From: Vicia villosa
Lineage: Eukaryota; Streptophyta; Magnoliopsida; Fabales; Fabaceae
Length of the DNA stretch: 64,000 nucleotides
Assembly (NCBI RefSeq): GCF_029867415.1
Contig: NC_081184.1
Span: 105,509,692 to 105,573,691, forward strand
Direction of reading: 5' to 3'
The position numbers and the translations under genes were made by a program. The notes beneath the pieces were generated by a model. That model did not search any database. It was not told where the DNA came from and worked only from the letters and a program-made list of their open reading frames with translations. Each line of letters opens with the position of its first letter. Position 1 is the stretch's first letter. Of the stretch, positions 1 to 10,990 are shown piece after piece.

Positions 1-1037
1 TTTACCATTTCGGTGAAATCACTTGGAGCACTAGCAATCATGCGTTCATAATAAAATGGACTGAGAGTATTCAAAAAGATCTTTGTCATCTCTTTCTCTT
101 TTAACGGTGGATTAATCTGAGCAGCAGTTTCTCTCCATCGTTGGGCATACTCTTTGAAAGCTTCATGGTCTTTCTGAGCCATGGATCGAAGCTGATCTCT
201 GTCTGGAGCCATATCCGAGTTATACTTGTATTGTCGGACAAAGGCCTCACCTAGGTCATTGAAAGTCCGAATATTAGTGCTATCCAAGCCTGTGTACCAC
301 TTCAGTGCGGCACCAGTCAAACTGTCTTGAAAGTAATGGATAAGCAACTGATGATTATCTGCATAAGTAGACATCTTTCTGGCATACATTACGAGATGAC
401 TTTGTGGACAAGAACTTCCTTTATACTTCTCAAAGTCAGGGACTTTGAACTTAGCCGGTATTTGTACACTGGGAACTAAGCATAGCTCCTGGGCATTCTT
501 TCCAAACAAATCTTTTCCACGGATAGCTTTGACTTCCAATTGAATCTTGTTGAACTGTTCTTGGAGATCTTCCACAAGATTACGCGGATTTGTGCTATCA
601 CCTTGATCATGATAAATCTCATTGCCTTCATAAGGAACAGTGTGAACCGTAGGGGTCGGAACTGTCATAGTGGGTTGAGAAAGTGCCATAGTGACTTGGG
701 AAAAAGTTACCCCTGAATGTGGAATAAATGCTGAACCTTGTGCAGCAGGCGCTTCAGTTGTAGCTGTTTGAACCCCAGAGAAATTATGGCGAAAACCTGT
801 ACCAAAGCTGAAAGGCGGGCCCCAACCTTCTGGCATAGAGAAAGATGGAGTACCGAATGCAACTGTAGAAACTGGAGTAGTGACTTCAGATGTTACCGTT
901 GCTTGACTGTTGGGTGGCGGCGGTTGATTCCGTGCGGCCATTAAAGAGTCAACCAGAGTAGTGAGACTTTCCAACTTTTCCTGAAGAGTGGTCACTGTAC
1001 CACGGAGCTCAATATTCTCTTGTTCAGAGTGTTCCAT
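1..1037 (-). CDS. gag: Ogre gag protein, N-terminal part (partial at window edge)
   Basis: Capsid/nucleocapsid precursor that packages element RNA in cytoplasmic virus-like particles. The frame is uninterrupted from an ATG at 1037 down to base 1 and is open from 1124, where the upstream side carries an Arg/Ser-rich stretch (RYNTRSSRRR) before the ATG. The first ~35 residues look like a short coiled coil. A Pro/Thr/Gln-rich linker follows to about residue 130. A retrotransposon-gag core comes next, recognisable from motifs such as FKVPDFEKYKG, LTGAALKWYTGLD and FNDLGEAFVRQYKYN. The zinc-knuckle, protease and pol segments are lost beyond the edge. It lies 244 bp downstream of the ORF1 stop. No stops or frameshifts are visible, so this copy appears relatively young. 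The exact start is uncertain because Ogre gag may be made from a processed or readthrough RNA. Confidence 0.9.
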   Translation of the reverse strand, partial: MEHSEQENIELRGTVTTLQEKLESLTTLVDSLMAARNQPPPPNSQATVTSEVTTPVSTVAFGTPSFSMPEGWGPPFSFGTGFRHNFSGVQTATTEAPAAQGSAFIPHSGVTFSQVTMALSQPTMTVPTPTVHTVPYEGNEIYHDQGDSTNPRNLVEDLQEQFNKIQLEVKAIRGKDLFGKNAQELCLVPSVQIPAKFKVPDFEKYKGSSCPQSHLVMYARKMSTYADNHQLLIHYFQDSLTGAALKWYTGLDSTNIRTFNDLGEAFVRQYKYNSDMAPDRDQLRSMAQKDHEAFKEYAQRWRETAAQINPPLKEKEMTKIFLNTLSPFYYERMIASAPSDFTEMV

Positions 1038-1368
1038 TACTCTTCTTCTGCTTGAACGAGTATTGTATCTGTGATCTGATTGCGAGCGCGGTCGAGAAAC
1101 TTTGAGACGCGACAGCTTGACGATCTAATGGAGAAAGATCCAAAAGATGAGACTCTATACAACAGACTCGATATGCAGAATGATGTATGCAAAAAGCAAT
1201 TTATGATTTTTCCAATTATTTTAAAGATTATTTCCTTGCAAACATTGGAACACAAACAATTCTTTTATTCATTCATTTCATTTTTTTTTTGCAATAATGG
1301 GAAATGTTACAACATTGGAGCGTAGCTCCTTACAAAAGCAAATGATAAATAAAAAAGCTAAACAAATC

Positions 1369-2904
1369 CTAAGCATCTTCATCAGACGAAGAACCAAATG
1401 CGTTGTGTAGCTTGAGCTTCAGGATTTCTTTCCCATAGTAAGCTTTCAATTTGGCCTTTTCAGCCCTCAGCTTGTCAACAACATTCTTCCAATTGTCAGG
1501 CATCGGAGCGTTGCTTGTCGAGGCTTCAGGATTTTTCTTGCTTTCTTTGATGTATCTTCTGATTGCGGCATCTTTCTGACGAATCTTCTCATCTTTGCTC
1601 ATGAGCCAACCATCTTGATAATAGAGTGTTTCTTCGTGATCTTTCACCCTTTTCTTCAACTTTCTATTTTCCTCCTCAGTTTTACGAAACTTTTCTTCCC
1701 AAGCGTCTTTTTCTGACCTCATCTTGGCTAAAATCTCTTGGTATTCTTCCGTAGTGTCAATGGGAATGTTGTGTAGTTGAGACACCACAGGGAACATGGG
1801 TTTTTCATAATCATAAGGCATTTGAAACTCCTTTGCTCTTTTCTTCACCCAGCTGGTGTAGGCGTTCGTAGCAATGCAGTTCCTTTCCCCACCTTTTTCT
1901 TTTCTTCGGACGTCGTACCAAGCTCTTACCATTCTTGTCTTCAACCTTTGAGGATCCTCCCCTTCTCGGTAAAAGTAGCATTCCACTGCGAGACCAATGG
2001 GTTTAGCTGAATTTGCATACCCGAGTTGTCGTCGGGCTAGGACCGGATTATAGTTAATTCCTCCTTGTGTGCCAATGAGAGGTACGTTGGCGAACTCTCC
2101 ACAACTATCAATGGTTTCTGTACCACAGCGAGCCAAGGTATACCAATGAATATCATTATTAGCAAGAGACATAAGTCTTCGAGGCCAACGTAAGCCTTCT
2201 CGGTTTTCCGTGAAAATAGGGGACTTAGGTAAGTGTGAAACAATCCATTTGTACAAAAGAGGTGCACAACATACAATGAGTCCACCGCCTTGGCGATTCC
2301 TATGATGGATAGAGAAATACGTGTCACCAAGCAAAGTCGGAACAGGATTTCCAATCAGAAAGATCTTTATGGCGTTGATATCAACAAAGTCGTTGACGTT
2401 GGGAAACAGAACCAACCCATAAATGAGCAAGGCTAATACAGCTTCAAAAGCTATCATGCTACCAGTGTCAATGAAATCAAAGGCTTTCTTTATTAGAAAC
2501 TGCGAAGTCAAACCCGGAAAATTTCCTTTGGTAGTCCAATTACTTTCTATTTCAGATTTCTTCGAGTGGATACTTGCTGCAATGACTGGTGACTTAGGAA
2601 TGGCTTCCAAACCATTGAAAGGTATTTTGTCAGACACAGGAATACCCAAAAGATCGGCGTATTCTTCCAAGGTTGGTACCAACTGATAGTCTGGAAAGGT
2701 AAAACACCGGTAGACGGGATCATAAAACTGAACCAGAGTTTTGAGAAGTCCTTCATCAACATGAGTGTTCAAGATAGGCAAAAGCTTTCCATGGCTTTTC
2801 CTAAAATCAGAAGGATTTTGTACAGAAGATGCTAACTCTTTCAGCCTTTCCACATTAGGCATTTTGAAATCATACTTTTTGGTATGCCTTTTTACCCACT
2901 CCAT
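1369..2904 (-). CDS. ORF1: Ogre ORF1 protein (plant-mobile-domain-like, DUF7745 type)
   Basis: A complete 511-residue frame between the leader and gag, in the position of the extra ORF1 that defines Ogre elements. Residues ~1-370 form a globular region resembling the plant mobile domain-like family found in plant transposons and some host genes, with features such as FYDPVYRCFTFPDYQLVPTLEEYADLLGIP and a later FTENREGLRWPRRL stretch. Residues ~390-480 are a charged coiled coil rich in Glu/Lys. The tail ends in an acidic SSSDEDA. The ATG is the first in a long open frame, and no internal damage is visible. The family's molecular function is unknown; RNA or capsid-associated roles are only speculation. 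The family assignment is by recognition of the pattern, not by a search. Confidence 0.85.
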   Translation of the reverse strand: MEWVKRHTKKYDFKMPNVERLKELASSVQNPSDFRKSHGKLLPILNTHVDEGLLKTLVQFYDPVYRCFTFPDYQLVPTLEEYADLLGIPVSDKIPFNGLEAIPKSPVIAASIHSKKSEIESNWTTKGNFPGLTSQFLIKKAFDFIDTGSMIAFEAVLALLIYGLVLFPNVNDFVDINAIKIFLIGNPVPTLLGDTYFSIHHRNRQGGGLIVCCAPLLYKWIVSHLPKSPIFTENREGLRWPRRLMSLANNDIHWYTLARCGTETIDSCGEFANVPLIGTQGGINYNPVLARRQLGYANSAKPIGLAVECYFYREGEDPQRLKTRMVRAWYDVRRKEKGGERNCIATNAYTSWVKKRAKEFQMPYDYEKPMFPVVSQLHNIPIDTTEEYQEILAKMRSEKDAWEEKFRKTEEENRKLKKRVKDHEETLYYQDGWLMSKDEKIRQKDAAIRRYIKESKKNPEASTSNAPMPDNWKNVVDKLRAEKAKLKAYYGKEILKLKLHNAFGSSSDEDA

Positions 2905-3033
2905 AACTTAATCCTATAATGTTTGCAAAGAAAATTCTCTAATTGTTTGGAAAAAATCATGTTTTTATGGAAAAAGATTTTTTTATTTTTTATGGATGTA
3001 TGAATGCATGGATGCATGGATGCCACATATTCA

Positions 3034-3103
3034 AACATGGTAAAGCGAACATGGTAACGCAAACATGGTACTGTAAACATGGTAACACAAACATGGTACA
3101 CAC
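3034..3103 (-). repeat. 14-bp minisatellite in the Ogre leader
   Basis: Five consecutive 14-bp units of the form AACATGGTA plus five variable bases lie in the untranslated leader between the PBS and ORF1. A GCATGGAT pattern precedes them. They contain no gene and presumably arose by slippage. Confidence 0.85.
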
Positions 3104-3672
3104 AGGTTCAAAGGTCCAGCGTCACGAGCATGAGGTCAGAGAACCAAATATGGGATAGTTCTAGTTAATCACCTGCAAAACATGTTCTACTGATACGTCA
3201 GAGTCTACATTTTTCTTTCGGATATTACCGGCTTTCCACAATTAAACTCATGAGCCAGCAATATTCTCAAGAAAAACTCGTCTGAGTGTGGTTCTCCGCA
3301 TGACAACTAATCCAAGTCTTCACCTGAATAGTTTCTGCACCACAACCTAATAAGGCCAGGATGGGTTGGGGTTCTACGGTCTCTCAGCTTCTACAGTTCA
3401 ATGAAAGCAACAATGTCTTCGCAATTAACTCGCTAAACATATATTACAAACAAGGAACCTCCACTGAGCGGAAGGATTCTCACGTGCGCCTGCACATGAC
3501 TATACCCTCCACCTAATTTCTTATGTGTACTTAATCCGGGTTAGGATTTGTCCATAATGTATCACTTGTAACAGAACCACAGATGTAACGAAACCAAAGA
3601 ACCAAACATGTAACAAGAATAAAAACAAAACAAATAGAAATAACCCTTTCTTTGGAAATAATAAAAAGATGG
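3104..3672 (-). other. Ogre 5' leader, no gene seen
   Basis: Untranslated sequence between the primer-binding site and the minisatellite and ORF1. Only short unsupported open frames occur. In Ogre elements this is transcribed leader RNA and may hold packaging signals, but none can be pointed to here. Confidence 0.6.
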
Positions 3673-3690
3673 TCCCCAGTGAAGTCGCCA
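3673..3690 (-). other. Primer-binding site (Arg-tRNA type)
   Basis: The minus strand reads TGGCGACTTCACTGGGGA six bases inside the LTR. It matches the PBS of the other Ogre-like elements here (TGGCGACTCTGCTGGGGA) at all but two positions. The Arg-tRNA identity comes from what is published for Ogre, not from a comparison made here. Confidence 0.85.
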
Positions 3691-4385
3691 TTTTTCTGTC
3701 GCGGGCGAAAAACCGTTTTTGTTCCTCTTTTTTGTGGATGAGACACCTGATGCCTTCTTTGGGCTCGAGTGCTCAAAAAAAATGATTTTTCTTTTGTACC
3801 GACCAAACTTTTTATTGTTTCCAAAGTAGGAAAAGGAAAAAAGCTGCAATAACCTAAAAAGTGGGGGAGAGATTTCGGGTAAGAGGGTTGGTTATACGAA
3901 GGGAAGGTATTAGCACCCAACGTATCTATAGTACTCTATAGGTTTCTTTGTTTTGTTTATTCCATTCTTGTTGTGGTGGAGGTTCTTGTGAAATAGGTGG
4001 GACCTAAGGTGTTTGTTTGATTATGCTCGCAAAGATCATCGCGATCCTCTGCATACATATCCCTTAGAGGGAATCAGAGCATCTGTAGCTCGGGGTCTAC
4101 GGGTGCTAAGGTTTGAATGGTTTTTTTTGTTTTGTTTTGCTCGCCAAGGATCGACCTTGTGCCTACGTATTCTCAAAGGGATGTTGAGAAAGTCAGAGCA
4201 ATCGTAGTTCCCACTTATGCTAGTGGAAGCAAAGGAAAATAGACAAATGTCATCTAAATGTTCGATGTATCTAATCTATATCATCACATACATCTGTTTG
4301 ATTTTTGTTTGAAAATCTTTTCATTATAAGCCCGGGGCCATGCCACTTAGGGTGCTTAGAATGATAAAGATGTTTGTGTGTTTAA

Positions 4386-4600
4386 CCAGCCTTGTGGCAA
4401 AAGTTTCAATGAAGTCAGCCTTGTGACAAAAACTTTGATTAATCAGCCAGCCTTGTGGCAAAAGTTTCAATGAAGTCAGCCTTGTGACAAAAACTTTGAT
4501 TAATCATCCAGTACGGTGGTAAAACAGTTTGATTGATTAGCCAGCCTTGTGGCAAAAAAGTTTGATTGATTGATTGATTGATTGTTTGTGATGATATAGA
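4386..4600. repeat. 61-bp tandem repeat plus GATT microsatellite in the Ogre LTR
   Basis: Units beginning CCAGCCTTGTGGCAAAAG start at 4386 and 4447, a diverged one at 4508 and a shortened one at 4541. Spacing is 61, 61 and 33 bp. The block ends in a (TTGA)n microsatellite at about 4561-4584. Confidence 0.85.
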
Positions 4601-4687
4601 AGAGATACTCCTAGCATAGAGATGAAAAATGTCTAATCTCCTAGGGTATTTGATTTGGATATTGGGGGATGCTTATAAGAAGCCCGT

Positions 4688-4850
4688 GGGTCCTTGTACG
4701 AAGCCCAAGAGGAGGCTATCCGAGGGTCCTTGCATTGTAAGCCCAAGAGGAGGCTATGGGAGGGACAATCCAGGGTCCTTGCATTGTAAGCCCAAGAGGA
4801 GGCTATGGGAGGGTCACTCGTTTGTACAAAGCCCAAGGGGAGGCATGGTA
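4688..4850. repeat. Minisatellite with AAGCCCAAGAGGAGGCTATG core
   Basis: Three to four copies of a GGGTCCTTG...AAGCCCAAGAGGAGGCTATG unit of 36-49 bp lie in the U5-side part of the LTR. A further isolated core copy lies near 4936-4957. Confidence 0.8.
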
Positions 4851-6008
4851 TAGTTGGTTTGAGCTCTTAGAGCGATTTCACCGGGAAACCATACTCTATG
4901 TCCTAACCTAAACTAGGGGAGATTCTTTGCACGAAGCCCAATAGGAGGCTATGGGGAACCTAGTGTTGTACTAAGTTAAACAAGCATATATAACACAAAC
5001 ACACATATGAACAAGTACGAACAAATATGCACAAGTACATGAACAAATATGAACAGTTATACATATATGACAAAGTGTGTGTATATAATGGAGTTTATGA
5101 AGGAAATATACCTGTAAGCATGATCCATTTGTATACACAGGGCTCGGGACTCATACTCGGGGAGAGGTCCACTTGAATTTATTCAAAGCTATGTAAACAG
5201 GTATTCACAAAGGGGCTTGGGACTTATACCTACATGGAGGCCCATGGTATTTTTGGGAAGATTTAAAGAAAACCTTCATTTTTGGTTTGTTATTCAAAGT
5301 TAAAAATTAAACTGATCGAGGTATGTACAAAAAGGTGTATGTATAAAAAGGCGTACAATGAAATACCTAATTTCATGTACGGGAATGGGACTTATACCTA
5401 TGTGGAGGCCCATGTTTTATTTTATAAAACATGGTGGATGATTTTATTTACAGACGCGTCATTTGAAAAACCGTTTGAAAGTTTGTTTTGAAAGAGTTTT
5501 CTGTACAAAGAAAAACTGTAAAAAAAAGAGGAAAGGGACTTATACTCTCTAATATTCGAGAGGCCCACATCGCTTTGAAAATCAATTGATCAATTAAAAA
5601 GATTTAATCAATAGTTTTCTTTGAAAATCAAAAAGAAATGGTTTATCGTTTTTGAAAAGAATCGCGATCGCTCGTTTTAAAACGATTTGAATCAAAAGAT
5701 CATCCTCAATTAACACTTAGATAATTAGGATTTGCTTCAAAAAATATTTACAAGTTACTAAGTTTGAAAATCAAATGAAAAATAGTATTTAAAAGTATTA
5801 AAATTACTTAAAAAACAAGTCATTTTAAAACTATTTAAAAATGTATCAAATAAATATTTTTTGATGATTTTTTTTTATATTCTTAAAATATATATATTAA
5901 ACAAAGAGTATGCAAAAAATGAAGTGAAAAAAATGAATTTTGATTGGTTAAATTAATTGGTGAAGTTGTTAAAGAAAATGAAAGAAAATAGTGTCAAAAA
6001 AAATGTTT

Positions 6009-6080
6009 TGGTCCTGCCAGGGTTTGAACCCACGCCCTCTCTCTCACAACTCAAAACACTTGCCAACTGAGCTGCGCGCG
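6009..6080 (-). other. tRNA-like segment with pol III A- and B-box matches inside the Ogre LTR
   Basis: The minus strand carries AGCTCAGTTGGCAAG (A-box/D-arm-like, ~6059-6073) and GGGTTCAAACCC (B-box/T-arm-like, 6020-6031), followed by TGGCAGGACC. The acceptor 5' half does not pair with the 3' half, so this is a tRNA-derived relic or mimic, not a tRNA gene. Confidence 0.55.
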
Positions 6081-7027
6081 CAGCTTGTTATTCACACGCT
6101 TCCATTTAATTATATTTGAAAACAAACATTTGAATTTTTCAAACCAAAAAACGCGCCAAGAACACATCTTCAACTGATTTTTGAAAATCTTTGAAACTGG
6201 ATTGTTTTGATCAAGTAGATAGTCTATCTTGCTCGGTTTTGGACGAGGAACACAATGGTATCATTTAATTGCATTTATTTTCACTCTAAGATCATTGGTT
6301 TTCTGATGAACACGAAGAACCCTAATCTTATGATTCAATCTAAAATTGTGTATAATTGATGAATTGTGAAATTGATTGAGGGCTATTGATCAGTGATAGT
6401 GCAGAAACAAGATAGCAACTCAATTTTTCATTTATGATGCATGTATGTATGAGTTTGAAGTTCATAGCACTTACCTTCAAAAACGGCCAAGCTGGGATTC
6501 GAATTCTGCAATAGAGGTGTTACAGAAGTTGTTTGATGATCTGGATAGCTTCAATGGACCATATGGAAGGTGTCTGGATGCTTGGAGTGGATTGAAAACA
6601 TCTGGATCAGTTGGTGGAACCCGATCTGCAGTTGCTTCAAGTATGAATCGAGCTTGGTGATTCTGAAGTTTTTGATTGATGATGAGTGTTGGGATAGTTC
6701 ATATGTGATATATATGAGGTGTTGGAAGTGTTAGTTTGGACAGATATAGCTTGGTATGGATTTTGGCATGATAAGGTTCAATATATGCAAATATGGAAGT
6801 GAGGTAGTGATTTTGAGTTTTGAGGTGTTTTTGGGTGTATGAGTGATTCAAACACATCCCATATGGTGTTTATGGTTTGCTAGAATCATCACTTTGGCCA
6901 TAGCTTCAAGGATTTGGAGGTTGACATTTCTACCTCTTTGAAACTTAAGAAACTTGCATTCTAAGAAAGAAGAGAGAAAACCTATAATTGTGAGGTTTTG
7001 GTGTGATTTGAAGAGTGATTTGCATCT

Positions 7028-7037
7028 CTATTTATAG
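7028..7037 (-). promoter_or_regulatory. TATA box of the Ogre LTR promoter
   Basis: The minus strand reads CTATAAATAG, a near-consensus plant TATA box, in the middle of the LTR. It predicts the U3/R boundary around 6995-7005 and transcription toward lower coordinates through R-U5 into the leader. Confidence 0.65.
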
Positions 7038-8603
7038 GCCAAGAGTTCTGAACTCAGACCTTTGCAAGTTGATCAAGAATTGGTGATTTGGCTTAAGAGA
7101 TAAAAAGGAATCTTTTACATTTAATGCAAAATGGTTAAAGTGACCAAACCATGGTTAAAACTCTAGCTTCTTATCCTCTTCCATTCTGATCTTCTAATCA
7201 GAAAATATCTCTCAATTATTGCTTCTATGCATCATTGCTTGGATTATAGGTCATGTAGTCTTGAAACTTAGTGAAAAATGGTGAAAATTCAAGTGAAAAA
7301 GTTCACTAATGTCAAAATTCAAAACCATGGCTACACTCCATATTTTTTCATGCTCTTGGACATTTTGGAAAGCTCATATTACACACTTCAAAACCCTAGT
7401 TGAAAGTTTCTTCAAGATCCTTAAGGAAGTGGGTGAAAAAGATCCATGAACTTTGAAGAAAGTGAGATTTTAAGTGCATTTTTCAAAAGATGCCAACTTT
7501 GAAGCACCATATCTCTTAAATGGTTGATCTTATGGAAAAAATTTATATGTGTCAAAGTTGTTTATTGGATCAAAATCTACAACTTTCATGTTGGAAGTTT
7601 TTTTCAGTTTGTAGGTGAAATTTTGAGAAATTCCCTTCCAAAGTTTGGAAAAAACCATTGAAAAACACTTAGAAATTTTTCTAAGTATGAAAAGTCAAAC
7701 TTTTGACTTTTGATTCTTGATTGATTTTCCTTGATCAAATGACTTCTCATATCATATATTGATGATTCAAAACTTCAAAAGTCATGGTTGACCAAAATTC
7801 CCCAAAAGTCAATGGTGATCTTGTACAGTGGACTTTTTCAGACGAATCGTGTTTCTGGAGATTTCAAATGAAACAAGCTATCCTCATCAAATGAATGGTA
7901 TGAATGGATCATATTGAGGTATTAGAGGATTTTGAATCATAGTTTGAGTTATGACACCATGTCCTGATTAAAAAGGCAGTTGTTCAGTGAATTAGGTCAA
8001 AAAACCCTAATTGTCGACCAGATGAAATTGATGACTGTAGGTCTTGAATTGAGATACAATTTCCATTGTATATTGTCATAGGGATTATTTGAGGATGATT
8101 GAAACCTTTGATTGACTTCCTGGGGATTTTTAGGGTTTCCCAAATGTGATCCCTGATTTCAGTCCCTGATAGTTCAAAACCCTAATTCTGAGGATTTGTC
8201 TGATCAATCTTTGTGTAAGAGATGTTCTGAGCCAATGGATTAGGTCAAAATGATGCACTTGAGGTCTTGATATCATGTCCCAAGCCATTAGGTCAAATTC
8301 TGAGCAAAAGTCAAGAGTATGCTGTCTTCAGTTAAAACCCTAATTTGGTTGATTCAAAGTCTTTGAGCTTGTTGAAATGAATTTCTGAGGACCAAATGTT
8401 GATTATTGATGAAGATGATTCATTTGAGATGAAGGGAGAACAAAACCCTAATTAATTGTTACTTGTACTGATGAGTGATTTCCTGATTAAATCCTGCTGA
8501 GTCACAAGTAGCAAACACAAGCTATGCAATTTGTTAGAGATGCAAATGATGCATATGCAAATGATATGAGGTGGTATCTTAGGTCAAAAATTGGGGTATG
8601 ACA

Positions 8604-10290
8604 GTTGAGCAGAAGCCTTAGTAGAGATCCAAACTTTGATGACATATGTTGTAAAGATCCAAGCATTGATGTGAAGCTTTGATGGTTTAGCAGTCACAAG
8701 ATTATCCTTTGTATTTCGCCTTTGTTTTTATCCCTTATTTTTGCATGAGCTAATTCTTTTGAATTTGACCCATCGGGATGCCCCAATTTTGCCTAAGTCT
8801 TTTTGTTTCCTTTTATGGAATTTTCATTTTGACTTAGCGGGCGTTTTTTATTCTTGAAAGCTCCTTTTGAGATTGATTCTTGGATATTGCATGTTGTGAC
8901 TGCTATGTTGATTTTGATTTGTAAGCTTCGCCTTTGATACTCCCTCGATCTTGAATGATGTAATGAGGAAGAAGGTGTTGTAAATGTTACCTCCATTGCT
9001 TCCTCAATCTTGGATGAATGCGAGGAAGAAGATATGCTTGAACCTTATGCTTGGATTGACTGATTCTCTTGGCAACCAAAATACATCATTGAATTAGTTG
9101 ACATCTACCCTGCCCCTGGTTAAAATCAAGGTTCTTTTGAAAAGTAGAAACAAACTCCAACTCCTGGCTCGAGGGGGTAACGAGGGATTAACATCCTTAT
9201 ATCTCCACTGTTTGGGAATGGAAACAATGCCTGTACATCCTCGGCTTGGTCTTACCTTGAAAGCATACGTTTAGCTGGACTTAGTCATTTGTATTCGTCA
9301 TTCTCCCTCAAGTTTGTTAATAACCCTAAAAATAGGAGTGTGTGACTGGAAAGTCATATTAGTGAGTGAATGAAATGAATGAATTGATTCCAAAACCTGC
9401 ATGGTCATCCCATTAGAATTGCTAATCCGAAGGTACAGCTTTTATCCTGAGCGACACTTAGCGATTGTAGAGTTGAAATTGTGAGCACGGTAAACACCTA
9501 TTGATCCTAGGGATAATCTCCTTTGTAGATCCACTGATCTTGTTTTACTCCTTAGCTCTTTAGAATTGTAGAAGTAAAAGGGTAACCTCGAATTCTTCTT
9601 TGGACATGTCAAACCTGTAGAGAATAAACCGTCAGCGGTGGGTTTTCGTCGTATCGGAACTTCATGAGCTTCCTTTGACTGAACCTCTTTTGCTTTTCCC
9701 AAGGATAGTATCACCTATAACCCTTTTTCCTTTGGTATGGGGTTGACATATGTCGCATTCCCTCCATCAGAGTCATGCACCTTTGCTCAGGGTATTGCCC
9801 CAATTGGACTGACCCTTACCCCAGGTTATCGTAGAGCATCCTTGAAAGTTTGATATGTTCTAAGATGAACCCCTTTATGACTAGATACATCTTGAGTGTA
9901 TCTATGAGGGAACTCTTTGTTGAACTAATCATTGCTCGATGACAACCTTTATTGTATTCATAATCGTGTTATGACAAGGCATGGACATGCGGCTGGCATG
10001 GCGAGAGGCATCTTTTTCTTTAGCAAGACTAAGATCTTTTATTCTCCTTGCTCCATAGTCTACGATCCTTTGATTTTTTTTTGAGTTTCGGGAAACCGGC
10101 TAGCACGGTTGGTATGGATGCGGGCGAAGATAGAAATGCAAATGAGAATGTATGAATGCATGAAAATGCCAATGCACGCGTAAGCGAGAGACTCCTTGTA
10201 TTGTAACTCCGTGTATGCAGACGTGTAACATATGATCCTAGGGATGGCCTTAGAGGCGACATTAGACCCTCTTGGAATCTTTGCAGGATA
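8604..10290 (-). other. Element B- internal sequence, no gene seen
   Basis: Short open frames only. Several stretches match the region downstream of the gag remnants in A+ and A- (for example GCCTAAGTCTTTTTG near 8791 and the CTACCCTGCCCCTGG block near 9105), which identifies it as Ogre-like internal or 3' non-coding sequence. Confidence 0.6.
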
Positions 10291-10292
10291 AA

Positions 10293-10990
10293 TGTTATGA
10301 CACGCTAAAGGAAATCCCTTGGATTCGAGAGTATGCAGAAGATAGCGGCTAGTGATCGTTCAAGATAGTCACTAAATCTCATGGCCATCGAGAGGCCAAT
10401 CAACGTGTACCAATGAATTTGTCCCTCGTGGGAAGGTTCTCTATGCGGAACACAACCTATCTAAGGACGATATGGACGAAGAGAAATCCCTACAGGCTAG
10501 GGATGTGATGTGTAAATGGAGATCCCAAACTCTACAAGTTAGAGGGTGCGCGGGAATAAGCATGGAGTGACCGTTCAGGACAGTCACTAGATTTCATAGC
10601 CATCGAGAGGCCAGTCGAACGCATGCTAGTGAAGTTGTCCTTCGGGGAAGGACGCGTCATTGTGGAAACACGTGGATGTAACAGAAAATCCCTGTATGCT
10701 AGGGAGTACGTAGTAGCAAGCACGGGGTGACCGTTCACGACAATCACCGAATCGCATGGCCATCGAGAGGCCAATTGACGTGCGTTAATGGAAATGTCCT
10801 TCGTGGGAAGGACGCGTAGTTGTAAGAATACAAGGATATAAAAATAAAATCCCCACAGGCTAGGGGATGCATAGATGGTGATGTCTTCCGTGGGAAAGAC
10901 ACGGTCTTTTAGAAATTAGAGTCCCTACAGGCTAGGGACCACGTAGGGATACCTGCAAAATCCAAACGCATAGATATCCAAAGCAAATAA
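10293..10990 (-). repeat. Degenerate tandem repeats (~150-215 bp spacing) in B-
   Basis: Repeated blocks share GGCCATCGAGAGGCCA (anchored near 10381, 10596 and 10756), a GACCGTTCA...AGTCACTA module, a CCTTCG.GGGAAGGAC module and CCCTACAGGCTAGGGA. The same family occurs in the opposite orientation in element B+ (53440-54345). Confidence 0.85.

Larger units (their letters stand above)
1..8603 (-). mobile_element. Ogre-type Ty3/gypsy retrotransposon, 5' half (rest beyond the window)
   Basis: Seen: on the minus strand, from high to low coordinates, there is a 4.9 kb LTR (8603-3697), a primer-binding site, a leader, a 511-codon ORF1 and a gag frame running off the window start. Known: an extra ORF1 upstream of gag, very long LTRs and an Arg-tRNA-type PBS characterise the Ogre group of Ty3/gypsy elements, which is amplified in pea and vetches. 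The LTR outer end, read on the plus strand, is ...GGGGTATGACA at 8603, and the next five bases (8604-8608, GTTGA) are the expected target duplication. The flanking sequence belongs to another Ogre-like element, so this one is inserted into it. Pol and the 3' LTR are outside the window, so autonomy cannot be judged. Confidence 0.9.
3697..8603 (-). mobile_element. 5' LTR of the Ogre element (4.9 kb)
   Basis: On the minus strand it starts TGTCATACCCC (8603) and ends CGCCCGCGACA (3697), giving TGTC...GACA inverted termini next to the PBS. The 4907-bp length fits Ogre. Internally it has two tandem-repeat blocks near its 3' side, a tRNA-like block and a good TATA box, and otherwise no protein-coding frame. 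The partner LTR lies outside the window, so age cannot be estimated. Confidence 0.88.

Noticed and set aside
6009..6080. Functional tRNA gene
   Set aside because: A- and B-box matches are present but the acceptor stem does not pair and no convincing anticodon arm forms.
6445..6660. 71-codon frame in the Ogre LTR
   Set aside because: Sits in the LTR antisense to the element and has no recognisable features.
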